From positions 3,368,997 to 3,384,777 of the forward strand of contig KQ481983.1 of the NCBI GenBank assembly GCA_001430745.1: a DNA stretch of 15,781 nucleotides, read 5' to 3'. The translations under genes and the position numbers were made by a program. Below, in pieces: positions 1-9,067 of the stretch (positions are counted from its first letter, which is position 1; the number at the start of each line of letters is the position of its first letter). A model generated the notes under the pieces. The model had not been told where the DNA came from, made no database searches, and worked only from the letters and a program-made list of their open reading frames with translations. Source of the DNA: Auxenochlorella pyrenoidosa (Eukaryota > Chlorophyta > Trebouxiophyceae > Chlorellales > Chlorellaceae).

Positions 1-1964
1 AGGCAGGTGTCTTCGCGAGTGGCTGGCAAACCTGGTCAACAGCTCCGCACTGCTCGTTCGCCAACCGCTTTTGCGTGAAAGCAGCTGTGCAGCACATGAC
101 ATTCGCCTTCGTACGCTGTTTCCTGCTCCCTCCCCACGCCTCGCGCCTCCTGCTGCCTTGGCCGCCCCCCACCCCCACCCCCCACCCCCACCCCCCTGAG
201 CAGGAGCACGAGACTGCGCTGCGCTACTTCCAGCGCGCGCTGCAGCTGGACCCCACGCTGCCGTATGCCTACACGCTGGCGGGGCACGAGTACTTTGCCA
301 ACGAGGACTTTGAAAAGGCGCGCCACAGGGAGGGGGCTGGGAAGAGGGGGACTGCAGCAGGGATTGAGCTTGAAACGGCAGCCAGAGGTACACTTGCTGT
401 ATTGAGGCTGTGAGGTTGCCCTTGGCCATTCCGTGCAGGGCATCACTTGCTACCGCAACGCCATCCGCATCGACCCGCGGCACTACAATGCCTGGTGCGT
501 CGCTCGGGGGCCGGCGGGCGGGCGTGCCGGTCCAGGCGGCGCCTGCTCGTGCTGCTGGAGGCCCCCCTGCTCCAGCAGCACCTTTGCCGACCGCGAAAGT
601 GTCCCGCCCGCCGATTCTCCACCCCCGGCCTCGCCCGCTGCACTGTGGCTCCCCCTGTTCCCTGCCCACCCACCCACCCTCCTGCCCCCCAACCCCCCCC
701 CACCACCACACCACCACCACCACCACCACCACCCCAGGTTTGGCATGGGCCACATCTACTACCGGCAGGAGAAGTACGGCATGGCCGAGTACCACTTCCG
801 CCGCGCCCTCTCCATCAACGCCCGCTCCTCCGTGCTGCGCTGCTACCTGGGCATGGCGCTGCACAAGCTCAAGCGCAACGTGGAGGCGCTCGACATGCTG
901 GGGCAGGTGTGTAGGGTGGGTGGGTGGTGGTAGGGCGCACCAGCAGCCGTAAGGCCTGGACAAGCATGCCCCGGGGTTACAGCGAGGGCGGCGAGGCGCG
1001 CGAGTGCTGCACCCCACTCGGCCCTTTGCACCCCCCTTTGGCCGGCCTGCTGCGTGGACGCTGCGGTGCTGCCACGGGCAGCCCACAGCGCCGCTCGCAC
1101 GCAGGCCCCCACCAGCCTGCCCCTGCCCTGTCCCTGCACCAGGCCATTGCCGCCGACCCGCGCAACCCGCTGGCCAAGTTTGAGCGCGCCGCGGTGCTGA
1201 TGGCGGAAGACCGCTGGCACGACGCACTGGCAGAGCTGCGGGTGCTGCGGGTGAGGCGGCGGCGCGCGGCCGGCCGGTGTACCGGGAAGGCCAGCGCAGA
1301 GCTGGGTGTGCCGCCCGCGCCAGCTGGTGGCCGCCTCTTTTTGCATCGCAGGGGTTTGGACAGGAGGGGCTGGCCTCTGCCACTATGTGGGCAGCACCCG
1401 GTTGCCCCAAGCTTCCTGGGCAAGGCCCCCCCGTGGTTGCTGGGCAAGCGCTGCCGCTCGCGGAGCTCCCCACTGCCCCGCCTCCCGCAACGCTTTGCGT
1501 TCTGCGTTGTCTTTCTTCCAACCTGGTCTGCCTCCTCCCCCCCCCCGGGCGCAGGACGTGGCCCCCCGCGAGGCGAGCGTGCTGTTCCACATGGGCAAGA
1601 TCTACAAGCGGCTCGACATGCTGGACGAGGCCATGGCCTGCTTCGCCTCGGCGCTCGACCTGCAGCCGCCCTCGGCAGACACCAACCTCATCAAGAGCGC
1701 AGGCAAGGGGCCGGCTGCACCTGCCCAGGGCCGCGCCGCCTGCCTCTGCCCTGGGCTGTACCGCAGGCAGGGTGACGGGCACCCGGCAGCGCCGACCCTG
1801 TTTGCTGCTGGCGCGCTGCCATGTCTGCCTTGGACCTGCCCCACGACTGCCGCGCCCCGGCCCACCCACCCCGCGCCCCACCGATACACATGCTACCGCA
1901 CCCCACCCCATCTGTAGTGGAGAAGCTGCGCACCCCCGACGACAACGAGGAGGAGGAGATCTGA
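1..1964 (+). CDS. CDC27: Anaphase-promoting complex subunit 3 (CDC27/APC3), C-terminal TPR part, 5' partial
   Basis: Scaffold TPR subunit of the nuclear APC/C ubiquitin ligase, which in the known family binds the IR tails of CDC20/CDH1 and APC10. Exons inferred: 204-317, 439-494, 738-906, 1143-1250, 1555-1702, 1918-1964 (stop TGA at 1962). Bases 1-6 may be the end of the preceding exon (donor GT at 7). Phases agree at every junction and give 213 residues from base 204. Consecutive TPR units are visible: ALRYFQRALQLDP, CYRNAIRIDPRHYNAW, YYRQEKYGMAEYHFRRAL, AIAADPRNPLAKFERA and MGKIYKRLDMLDEAM. The order and the NPL/IDPRHYNAW signatures match remembered plant and animal CDC27, as does the acidic end LRTPDDNEEEEI. 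Two introns (318-438 and 1703-1917) need a GC donor. The N-terminal half lies outside the window. Exon edges are inferred; the family call is firm. Confidence 0.93.
165..196 (+). repeat. C-rich C5A tract in a CDC27 intron
   Basis: A tract of C runs broken by single A bases lies just upstream of the CAG acceptor at 201-203. It probably serves as the polypyrimidine tract. The opposite strand is a run of G blocks that could form a G-quadruplex. Confidence 0.7.
701..732 (+). repeat. (CAC)n microsatellite abutting a splice acceptor
   Basis: About ten CAC/ACC triplets with one short interruption fill the end of the CDC27 intron 495-737 and run almost into the acceptor CCCCAG at 732-737. The tract supplies C but hardly any T, so it is an unusual polypyrimidine tract and could vary in length between strains. 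Confidence 0.8.
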
Positions 1965-2466
1965 GGGGCCCCTGGGCACCCCTTGCAGCGCCCTCCAATG
2001 ATCACACGGCATTCTGGACGCCCCTGTTGTAGGACAGCAGCTGCCGCCACCCCTAGCAGCTCCCCCAGTTTTCCCGACACGCCACAGCCACTGGCCCAAC
2101 CCGACTGCCTCTTGCACTCCCCGCTCCCGCTTGCTGCTCACCCCCGCTGTTTGCTCTGCTCTTCACTGCCCCCTGCACAGCCCTGCTCAACTTGCTGTTG
2201 CCACTGCTACAATTCAGACGGTAAGAAATCAAGGCTCACATGCCCGAGGAACAGGGGCCAGCTCAGGGCTGCAAGCCCTGTGGATGCTGGTCAGGGCCGG
2301 TGGGGGGGGGGGGCTGCGGTGGCTGCTGCTGCGCATGGTGTCGACTCCTGCTGTGTGGCGACCGCTGGGCAGCCGTGTGGGCACCCAGGCAGCATCCCGC
2401 CAGACCAGCGGCCGGGCAGCAAAGGAGGCTGCGCTCCCGCCGACGTGCGGCGGCGTGGGGAGGCGC
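1965..2466. other. Convergent intergenic region / 3' UTRs of CDC27 and QCR8
   Basis: No gene is supported in these 502 bases. The region lies between two facing stop codons, so it should hold both 3' UTRs. It contains a G run near 2302-2312. I looked for the TGTAA polyadenylation element common in chlorophytes and did not find one on either strand. Confidence 0.6.
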
Positions 2467-3068
2467 TCAGTACCGGTGGTGCTGCTTCTCCTTCTCCTTG
2501 CTGCAAGGTGGGCACCGGGAAGAGGCGCGTGGGGTGGGCCGCGGCTTGCACCGCCCGCATGCCACGCCCTGCATGTTGGCTGCACCCAGCGGCAGCAGCC
2601 TGCCCCTTTCTGCTGGCAGAGCCATGTGCAACCTGCACCAGGCCGGGACTACTACTCACAAATCGGCGCAGTAGTAGGAGATGCCCACGATGGGCAGCAC
2701 GCAGAACAGCACCGCGTCGCGCAGCTGCAGGGGGGAAGGGGGCCCTGCGGCGCACGGCGGTCGGAACTCCCCTCATGCTGCATGGCACATGCCGTCCCAT
2801 GGGGCAGCTGACCACAGCAGGGCTGTCTGAGAGCAGCACTACAATATAGATTGCCGGCTGCGACTGAGCGCACAGCAAAAGCACAGCAAAAGCCAGCCGA
2901 GCCCCGCCCAGCGACGGCTTGGCGCCGCTTGCACCCTTTGTTCCTCACGTTTGCAGCGTGGTGCGCCGCCTTGTGGGGCAGGTCCTTCCACAGACCGCCC
3001 ATCACGGACTGCTCAAAGGGCGACAGGGTGTACACCACCTCCTTGAGGCGGATCGGTGCCTTGCCCAT
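2467..3068 (-). CDS. QCR8: Cytochrome b-c1 complex subunit 8 (QCR8), complete
   Basis: Small ubiquinone-binding-type subunit of mitochondrial complex III in the inner membrane. Exons on the minus strand: 3068-2949, 2724-2660, 2500-2467. Introns are GT-AG (GTGAGG and GTGAGT donors) and phases agree, giving 72 residues, the same length I recall for Arabidopsis QCR8. The start MGKAPIRLKEVVYTLSPFEQ and the following GLWKDLPHK match the plant family closely (plant form: MGKQPVKLK, ALSPF, GLWKDLPEK). One membrane segment lies in exon 2 (AVLFCVLPIVGISYYCA, about residues 44-60), followed by a charged tail KEKEKQHHRY, like the plant KEQEK...HRF end. There is no cleavable presequence, as is usual in the family. 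Because it is short and split in three, simple open-reading-frame calling would miss it. Confidence 0.94.
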
Positions 3069-4194
3069 GTTGCCTGCGAGGAGAGAGAAGGTTAGGATGC
3101 ATCACGAGTGGTCGTCACTGTATGCCGATCCAATCGTAAACCTTGGCAGCCAGCCACAGGGTGCGACAGAGAGCAGACAGCCTTCGGGAGAAGCGGCGAG
3201 ACGTGACCTGCGCCTTGCGGGTCTGGCGCATCGCTCAAGACTTCTACATGCAATCGTCAGTGAAAATGGGCAGCCTCGAAGCCAGCCGCTCACTCACCGC
3301 CTTGCTGACACCCCCGAGCACCGAGCTGCGCTGCAGGCTCCTGTTTTGGGAAGGGCGGCCAACAGGAAAGGCGGGACGCTCACTGCAACCAGCAGGGTGC
3401 CGCCATCAGACTTGGGTTGGCCCCGCCCACCGCCGCCCTGCCAGGACATGCTCAGCACGCGGCAGCGACCCGTGCACAGGTTTTTGAAAAACGTGCAAGC
3501 TGAACTGCTTCGAGTAGAAAACTTAAGATAAATTCAGGTGTAGGTGAGAACTGCAGACGATTTTAGCTTCCATTTCCCAATTTACGAGTCCTCTCAATGC
3601 AGTGGGCTAGCTAGCTCGCACGTGGCAACCGCCACAGCACGCCAGGGCTCACCAATCATCCTGAGGTCCTGATCATGCGAGTAGACTGTTCAGGGCCTTG
3701 GCTGACCTGGTGGGTCGCACGTCCTGTTACGTGGCAGGGCTGCTATCTTTCGTAGTTTAGCTCCGCTGGGTTGGAGGACGCCCAGCGGCTCTGTCCCCGC
3801 CTGTTCCTGAACACCACATGAACAATCAGGTGCAGAAATCCTCCTTCACATTATGGTAAGGAAACTCCTGTCAAGCCAAATTACCCCGCAAGGTGGCAAA
3901 CCCTGCTGAGGTAGCCAACGCGCCCGCCCGTCACCTCTGGCTTAGCACGGGCATTGCTGCTTCCAACGACCACAGGTGCTGACTGAGCGTCTGTGTTGCT
4001 GTCTTGTTGCCAGCACCAATCCACTGTTTGTGAGTGCTTGGAAGCACACTATGGCCAAGCAGCAGCGCAGGCCATGCTGAGCACGCCGGTCCTGCCGCCC
4101 CATCAGAACCACTGCCAACACTGGCGGATGTGATCCGGTTCCGATCCTCGCGCACCAAGCGTCCTGACTGCCCTCTTTCTCCGGAGATGAAGAG
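3069..4194. promoter_or_regulatory. Divergent intergenic region between QCR8 and the nucleotidyltransferase gene
   Basis: About 1.1 kb with no coding signal I can support, noticeably richer in A/T from about 3480 to 4300 than the flanking exons. It should contain the 5' UTRs and promoters of both flanking genes. Two copies of ACGTGGC, the core of plant G-box/ABRE elements, lie at 3620-3626 (within CACGTGGC, 3619-3626) and 3729-3735. A small perfect stem, GTTTTT-G-AAAAAC, lies near 3480-3492. The regulatory role is inferred. Confidence 0.45.
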
Positions 4195-7100
4195 ATGAAG
4201 CGCAACCCGCACGCCTACGGAGGGGCTTATGCAGGTTAGGCTGCAGTCTTGAGCATCCCCGACGCCCGTGTGCAATTGGGTTCACAAGTGAGGTCACAAA
4301 TCCGAAGGCCCGCTTATCAGAGCGACCCAGCCTCCATGGCTCCCGGTCGCTGGCGCCGGCGCCGCGCGGTCAACCCCGCTGCCTGCAGTGCGCTTTGATG
4401 GATTCGAGGGGTGCGACATGCGGGCAGAGTGCGTGGACGAGGATGGCCAGCAGGTCGACACAACCCCGTGCCGGGTGTTTGGGGTGATGGACCAGACAGT
4501 GAAAGCCCTGGAGCGCGCCGCAGACGGTGCGGCGTGGACCCCCCAGGGTCTGCAGTGCCTGGAGACGGGTCTGCGCCTCCTGTGCCGGGTGAGGCAACTC
4601 TAGCAAGGTTTGGGGCATGCTGGGACAGCAGTGCAGGCTTGAGGCTCCCCGCTTGAGTGCGGCTGCCCGGCTCCCAGCCCCAGCTTGCACTGCAGCGCCG
4701 ATGCGCCACCCGCCTGCGGCCTGGCATCGCTCGACCAAACTGCCTGCTTCGCCCCCGCCGTCCTGCGCCGCCAGGAGCTCACCCCGAGCCCGGCTGAGGA
4801 GGAACGGCGGGCCGCGGTGGTGCAGCGGGTGCAGGCGACGCTGGGCGGCGTCGGCGCTGTCACGCCCTTTGGCAGCAGCGTGGCGGGGCTGCACCTGCCC
4901 GGCGCCGACGTGGACCTGTCCCTGGAGGGCTGGCTGGCCTGGTGGGTGGCCGCGCCGGGTGCTGCGCTGCTCTGCGCAGGGAACGCTGCAGGGTTGGGGC
5001 GAGGCCACGACTGTGAGTGCGCACGGTGCATGGCCAACATCAGGTCACAAACGGGGCACGCAGTCGACGCGCCGCATCTTGTGGTTGATCGAGGCACGTC
5101 ATCTTGGTGCGCAAAGGGATGGCGATGACGGCGCGTGCAAATGTGGCCGGGGGTTCTACAACCCAACCCCTCCTGCTGCGTTGCCGCAGGCGGCGGAACG
5201 GCAAGGAGCAGGGTGGCCATGCTGATGACATCGGCAAGAAGAAGAAGGCGCAAGTTCTGGGCGTGAGCCTCCCTACTTTGGTTGCGTGCCATACCTGCTG
5301 CTTCAGTAGGCGGTTCAACTTGAGCACGCAATGTATCTCGCGCTCCCCGAGTATCTTGCGCTCCCCGACCAGCCGATACATGCCCAGGGCTTGTGGCCGC
5401 TGGTGTGGCCCACCCTGCGGCCTTCCCCCCAGTACGCCGCAGTACGCCGCCCAGCGGTTGCGCCAGTCGGGCATCTGCCAGGGGCGGGTGCAGGCCATCC
5501 CCTGGGCCCGCGCCCCGCTGCTCAAGTTCAGGGACGCCGCCTCCGGCCTGCAGTGCGACGTGTGCGTGGGCAGCCACGCCGCGCTGTGCAAGTCGGCCCT
5601 GCTGGGCCAGCTGGCGCAGCTGGACTGGCGGGTGGGGGCGCTGGTGCGCCTGGTGAGGAGCTGCCCCGGCAGCGCCGGTGCTCTGGAGGCGGTGCACTGC
5701 TGATGGGAAGGCGCTGCGTTGTGGGAGCTGGCCGGAGGGGTGGGGCAGGGGACAGCCCTGGGCCATGGTAAAAGCCTGCCGGGCACCCGGCTGGTTGCCC
5801 CCACATCTCGCAGCAACTCCTTACACGCAGCTTGCGTAACGTTGCCTGTAGCCAAATGTGACACTGCCAGCTCTGCACCCGGGCTCCCTCCCACTCTACC
5901 CCCACTCCCATGCGCTGCAGGTCAAGGCCTGGGCAGCCCAGGCGGGCGTCATCGGCGCAGCCGATGGCAAGTTCAGCTCCCACGCCCTCGCGCTCATGTG
6001 CGTGTGGCACCTGCAGATGCGGCAGCCCGCCGTCCTGCCGCCGCTGGGCGCGCTGTTTGGCTGGCGGGAGCGTCCAGCCGAGGGTGGCACCGTACCACAC
6101 CTGAAAGTGCTGCAGGTGAGGAATGCATGGGTGCACACCCATGCAGCACAGCTCTGACAGAGGCATACTCATCATGCACGTCCACCCCAACCCAGCATGT
6201 CGACGCTGGATTGACAAGGGCGTGACGGTGTTGTCCCGTTTGTCCCACTGCGGTGCCCAGCCCCCTGCTCACAGCCCGCTCTGCTCCATCCCAGCAGCTC
6301 CTGCTTGACCCAGGACCTCCTGGCATGCCCACAAATCGCAGGGCAGCGGTGTGCGCCTGCGCGACATGCGGGCACAAGGCGAGTTCGAGCCTGCCAACGC
6401 CGAGACGCTGTCGGAGCTGCTGTTCTCCTTTTTTGCCACCTGGCATGCCATGCTGCGCGCCTGGCTGAAGCTCGACGAGCCCAGCAGGTACGTTGGTGCT
6501 GCAGCTGCGTGGGCAGAAGCGCCGTCACCTGTGGTTGCTGACCCTTGCAGTCAGCAGTCTGCATGGCCGCCCTCACCCCCACACTTCCTTTCCGCGCCCT
6601 ACTTGCAAGGAGCAGGTGCCTGCGGGCCAGCGTCTGGGAAGGCGGCTTTCGGCTGGTCCAGGCTGGCTGGGCCCAGCAGGGTGCCTTGTTCAGCATCGAG
6701 GGTGAGGCGCAGCCATGCCCTGTTGGTGGGCACCCTGGCCTGATGCGATGACCGGGGCTCTGTGCTGGGTGCTCCGGCCGCTGACCACGCGCCTGTGCGC
6801 CTCCTCGCACGAGTGTCATGCCGAGCCAGCACATACCTCCTGCTTCTGGGTCGCGTGCATGCCTTAACCTGCCACCTGCACTTGAAGGCTGCCTGCCCCC
6901 TTGGTGACAGAGCCAGGCTGCTGGTCGAGCTGGCTCCCCATCCTCTACATACTGCTGCCTCAACCTGCAGAGCCGCTGGACTCGAGCGACAACGTGGCGC
7001 GCTCGGTGCGCAGCCGCAGGGCTGCACAGCACATAGTCGAGGCCTTCCAGCAGGCGGTGGCGGCGATGCGAGACCTGCGCGGCCGCCGAGGTGGGCATGC

Positions 7101-7718
7101 CCTGCAAGCTGTCATGCCCGGCTTGCTGATCAGCGCAGCGCAGCAGCAGCCTCCCGGGTGCCTCGGTGTGGCCTTCCTATTTTTGTCCTTGGGTCTGCTG
7201 GAGCTCATCCCCCACCATTGCTGCCCGCCATTTGCGGCGCTGCCCCGCTGCCATGCAGATGCCGAGTGGGTGCTGCAAGAGCTGTTTGGCTGCCAGCTGG
7301 CTGATGATGGGCTGCTGCGCCAGCTGAGCAAGCGTGAGGCTTGGGGCGCGAGGCCGTGCTGCCGAAGCAGTCACTTTTGGCGCAGGTGCTGGCGCAGGCT
7401 GGTGGGAGTGATGCAGGGGTACTGCCGTCACCATCCTGACACCCCCTCCCTGGTGCTCTCCTCTCCGCTGCAGCCGCCCAGCCGCCGCCGCCCATCCCTG
7501 CCATGGCTGTGCCGCCATGCCTGAAGGCCTATGTGAACTCCAAGCTGCTGCCCGCGCCGGTGGTGGTGCAGCACATGCAGCCGCGCGGCGTGCCACGCCA
7601 GGCAGAGTCGGCGGAGGAGGAGGAGAGCGATGGGTATGGCTATGCGAGCACTGACGACCGCACCTACTCCTATGCAAGCTCTGATGACGACTGCAGCACC
7701 TACTCCTATCCTTATTAG
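4195..7718 (+). CDS. Non-canonical nucleotidyltransferase (TUTase / poly(A) polymerase family)
   Basis: Template-independent addition of U or A to RNA 3' ends is the family role; close plant and algal relatives include HESO1, URT1 and Chlamydomonas MUT68. Exons inferred: 4195-4234, 4389-4588, 4775-4941, 5190-5262, 5443-5652, 5921-6115, 6342-6487, 6616-6701, 6971-7090, 7259-7333, 7474-7718 (TAG at 7716), about 518 residues; all introns are GT-AG and phases fit. The catalytic signature is PFGSSVAGLHLPGADVDLSL (G-S and D-x-D), with a third acidic residue in GLQCDVCVG. The central domain continues with VKAWAAQAGVIGAADGKFSS and ALALMCVWHLQ, then a PAP-associated part (ETLSELLFSFFATWH; ALFSIEEPLDSSDNVARSV). 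The tail is rich in Tyr, Ser and Asp. Exon 1 is the least certain: the next in-frame ATG is 4418. Substrate (U or A) and compartment cannot be decided from sequence. Confidence 0.87.
5333..5368 (+). repeat. 18-nt tandem duplication in an intron
   Basis: Two adjacent copies of GTATCTCGCGCTCCCCGA (second copy with T for C at the seventh base) lie in the intron 5263-5442 of the nucleotidyltransferase gene. No function is apparent. Confidence 0.85.
5431..5450 (+). repeat. Tandem 10-nt duplication carrying two splice acceptors
   Basis: AGTACGCCGC is repeated exactly, placing one AG acceptor at 5431-5432 and another at 5441-5442. Only the second keeps the frame (exon starting YAAQRLRQSG at 5443). 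The first would add 10 nt and shift frame. Confidence 0.85.
6124..6145 (+). repeat. Perfect 10-bp inverted repeat just after a splice donor
   Basis: TGCATGGGTG and CACCCATGCA are exact reverse complements separated by two bases. The element begins 8 nt into the intron 6116-6341 and could fold in the pre-mRNA, with a stem of about nine pairs after loop opening. Confidence 0.8.
6195..6315 (+). repeat. Dispersed repeat, copy 1 (intronic)
   Basis: About 120 nt in the intron 6116-6341 of the nucleotidyltransferase gene, matched in the same orientation by 8821-8942 at roughly 80% identity by eye. Shared blocks include CATGTCGAC, GTGCCCAGCCC versus ATGCCCAGCCC, GCTCACAGCCC, TCTGCTCCATCCCA and CTGACCCAG/TTGACCCAG. 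It could be a short interspersed or degraded mobile element. No terminal repeats or target-site duplications are clear. Confidence 0.7.
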
Positions 7719-8046
7719 AAGTGATCCTTCAAAACCAGTGTGTGCTCCCTCCACTCCACAGCGAGCAGCACTCTGCCTGCACCCTTTGCTGCTTCGGTCT
7801 CCCGCATGGCATGTCCCCATGCCTGTCTGCATGAACCAATCTTGGCCGCCATCGTGATGCAGTGACCCAGCGCTGCCTGGCTAGCATGCGCACAACTCTG
7901 CCTTAGCTCATGCTGCCCCCTTGACCTGGTGTAGTGAGGAACGGTGCATACATGTGGTAGGGAAGGTAAATCAAGGCGTTAGGATGATGCAGTATGAAAT
8001 GTACAGTATGATACATTAAGCTCTGTCCGCCAGAGGAGCTGCTAGC
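7719..8046. other. Convergent intergenic region / 3' UTRs
   Basis: About 330 bases between the facing stops of the nucleotidyltransferase gene and the small minus-strand gene. I see no gene here. It is relatively AT-rich near 7940-8025, with a short direct repeat of CAGTATGA around 7990-8012, as expected for 3' UTR sequence. Confidence 0.55.
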
Positions 8047-8527
8047 TCATTGCTTCCGTGGATTTCTTGCGCTGCGCGGGTCCTCGTCGACCAGGGTTGG
8101 CTTGGTGGCATTGGGACACCTGCAGGGACCGCGGGGCAGCAGATGGGAGTTAATGAAGGGGTGTGTGCGAGCTGCTGAGCTCAAACAAGCTGCACGCAGG
8201 CAGACAGTTGGCTGTGCAGCCTGCAGGGTGAGCAGGGGCGCACAGGTTGAAAGGAGGGTGCAAGCTCGTGCACGCGTGGCCGCTCGACACGCTGCCAGCG
8301 GGCCTGCAGCGGGCACAACCAGCTCAACCAGCAGCAGGCCCTGGACACTGCCGCACTCACAGCATGGAGCTGCGCAATGTCTCGGCCGCAGTTGCCCCGA
8401 AATCACGGCCAAATTCGCGGCCAAATTCACGGCCGCCGCTGGCTATCACGTAGGCGGAGCAAACGAGCGCCAGGCCGTTCACCACAGCCTTGGCCACTTC
8501 CATCACGTCCACTTTACCGCCAAACAT
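8047..8527 (-). CDS. Hypothetical small single-pass membrane protein, 79 aa
   Basis: I do not recognise the family. Two exons are inferred on the minus strand: 8527-8361 and 8119-8047 (TGA at 8049-8047), joined by a GT-AG intron with a strong GTGAGT donor and CTGCAG acceptor; the phase is consistent (ATGCT+G). The protein starts MFGGKVDVMEVAKAVVNGLA, has one likely membrane segment (AVVNGLALVCSAYVIAS, about residues 14-30), then a repeated REFG-REFG-RDFG stretch and a basic C-terminus ending PRSARNPRKQ. It lies tandem with and downstream of SAE1 and converges on the nucleotidyltransferase gene. If the intron is not removed, the frame stops directly after SSML. Evidence for a gene is the splice fit plus a coherent membrane segment; it could be a chance frame. 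Confidence 0.42.
8399..8434 (-). repeat. Three 12-nt tandem repeats encoding REFG-like units
   Basis: Three 12-nt units (AAATTCACGGCC type, with one or two changes) lie inside the first exon of the small minus-strand gene and encode the units RDFG, REFG and REFG. A unit length of 12 keeps the frame. Confidence 0.8.
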
Positions 8528-9067
8528 GCGCTTTCCAGCCGAGAAAGAGGGAGTTGGGGGCCCAGGGGGAAAGGGCTGCAAGCTCGCGGCTGCCTGGTGT
8601 GTGCCTTTGATGCGATGATAGGTCGGAGTGGGAAAGGCTGGCGAAAGAAATCGTTGCCGAGGCGGGGCGCTTCCGATCGCTAAGAAATCTGCCTTGCTGC
8701 TGCGCTTGGTTGCGACTGCCCGTCGGGCGCAGCAGGGCTTGCCGGGTTGGCACTGTGCCACATGGGCTACATCAAGTGGCGTACGCCACTGTCAGTACTG
8801 TATGGATGCCACTATCGGCCAACATGTCGACCCTGGAGCGACAAGTGCTTGGTGTTTGCCCCTTCTGCCCCACTGTGATGCCCAGCCCACCGCTCACAGC
8901 CCTCTCTGCTCCATCCCACCCGCGCTCAATGCCTGACCCAGCACCGCTGTGCTGTGCCCCTGTCACTCTGTGGGCCAACATGTTTTGTCAGAGCCAATGC
9001 GACCTGGAATTGATGTCAATGCTTCACAGCGATGCTTGCGAGCTTCAAGGGCATTCAAAACCGGGGC
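8528..9067. promoter_or_regulatory. Intergenic region between SAE1 and the small minus-strand gene
   Basis: About 540 bases that should hold the 3' UTR of SAE1 and the promoter of the downstream small gene. I see no further coding exon. Its main identifiable content is copy 2 of the dispersed repeat. Confidence 0.5.
8821..8942 (+). repeat. Dispersed repeat, copy 2 (intergenic)
   Basis: Same-orientation partner of 6195-6315. The match begins at AACATGTCGAC and ends at CTGACCCAGCA, with small gaps. Flanking sequence does not match convincingly, which suggests a mobile or templated insertion rather than a local tandem duplication. Confidence 0.7.

Noticed and set aside
318..392. Alternative GT donor near 389 for the CDC27 exon 204-317
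   Set aside because: It would add about 24 unconserved residues and leave the wrong phase for the next exon at 439, whereas the GC donor at 318 restores the family sequence exactly.
2851..3531. Plus-strand open frame of 226 codons over QCR8 and its upstream region
   Set aside because: It runs antisense to the first QCR8 exon, has no family signature, and continues into AT-richer spacer sequence with biased composition.
4128..4160. tRNA-like T-loop sequence (GGTTCCGATCC)
   Set aside because: It resembles a T-arm by chance, but no matching acceptor stem, D-arm or anticodon arm can be drawn around it.
3931..4275. Minus-strand open frame of 114 codons in the divergent spacer
   Set aside because: No motif, no splice support and no similarity I recognise; overlaps the proposed first exon of the nucleotidyltransferase gene.
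4600..5766. Long minus-strand open frame (388 codons) across the nucleotidyltransferase gene
   Set aside because: It is antisense to several exons and introns with strong family motifs, crosses splice sites, and its translation is a compositionally biased Pro/Ala/Arg mix with no domain. Long antisense frames are expected at this GC content.
6172..7107. Minus-strand open frame of 311 codons
   Set aside because: Antisense to nucleotidyltransferase exons and to the repeat copy, and no recognisable motif; treated as a GC shadow.
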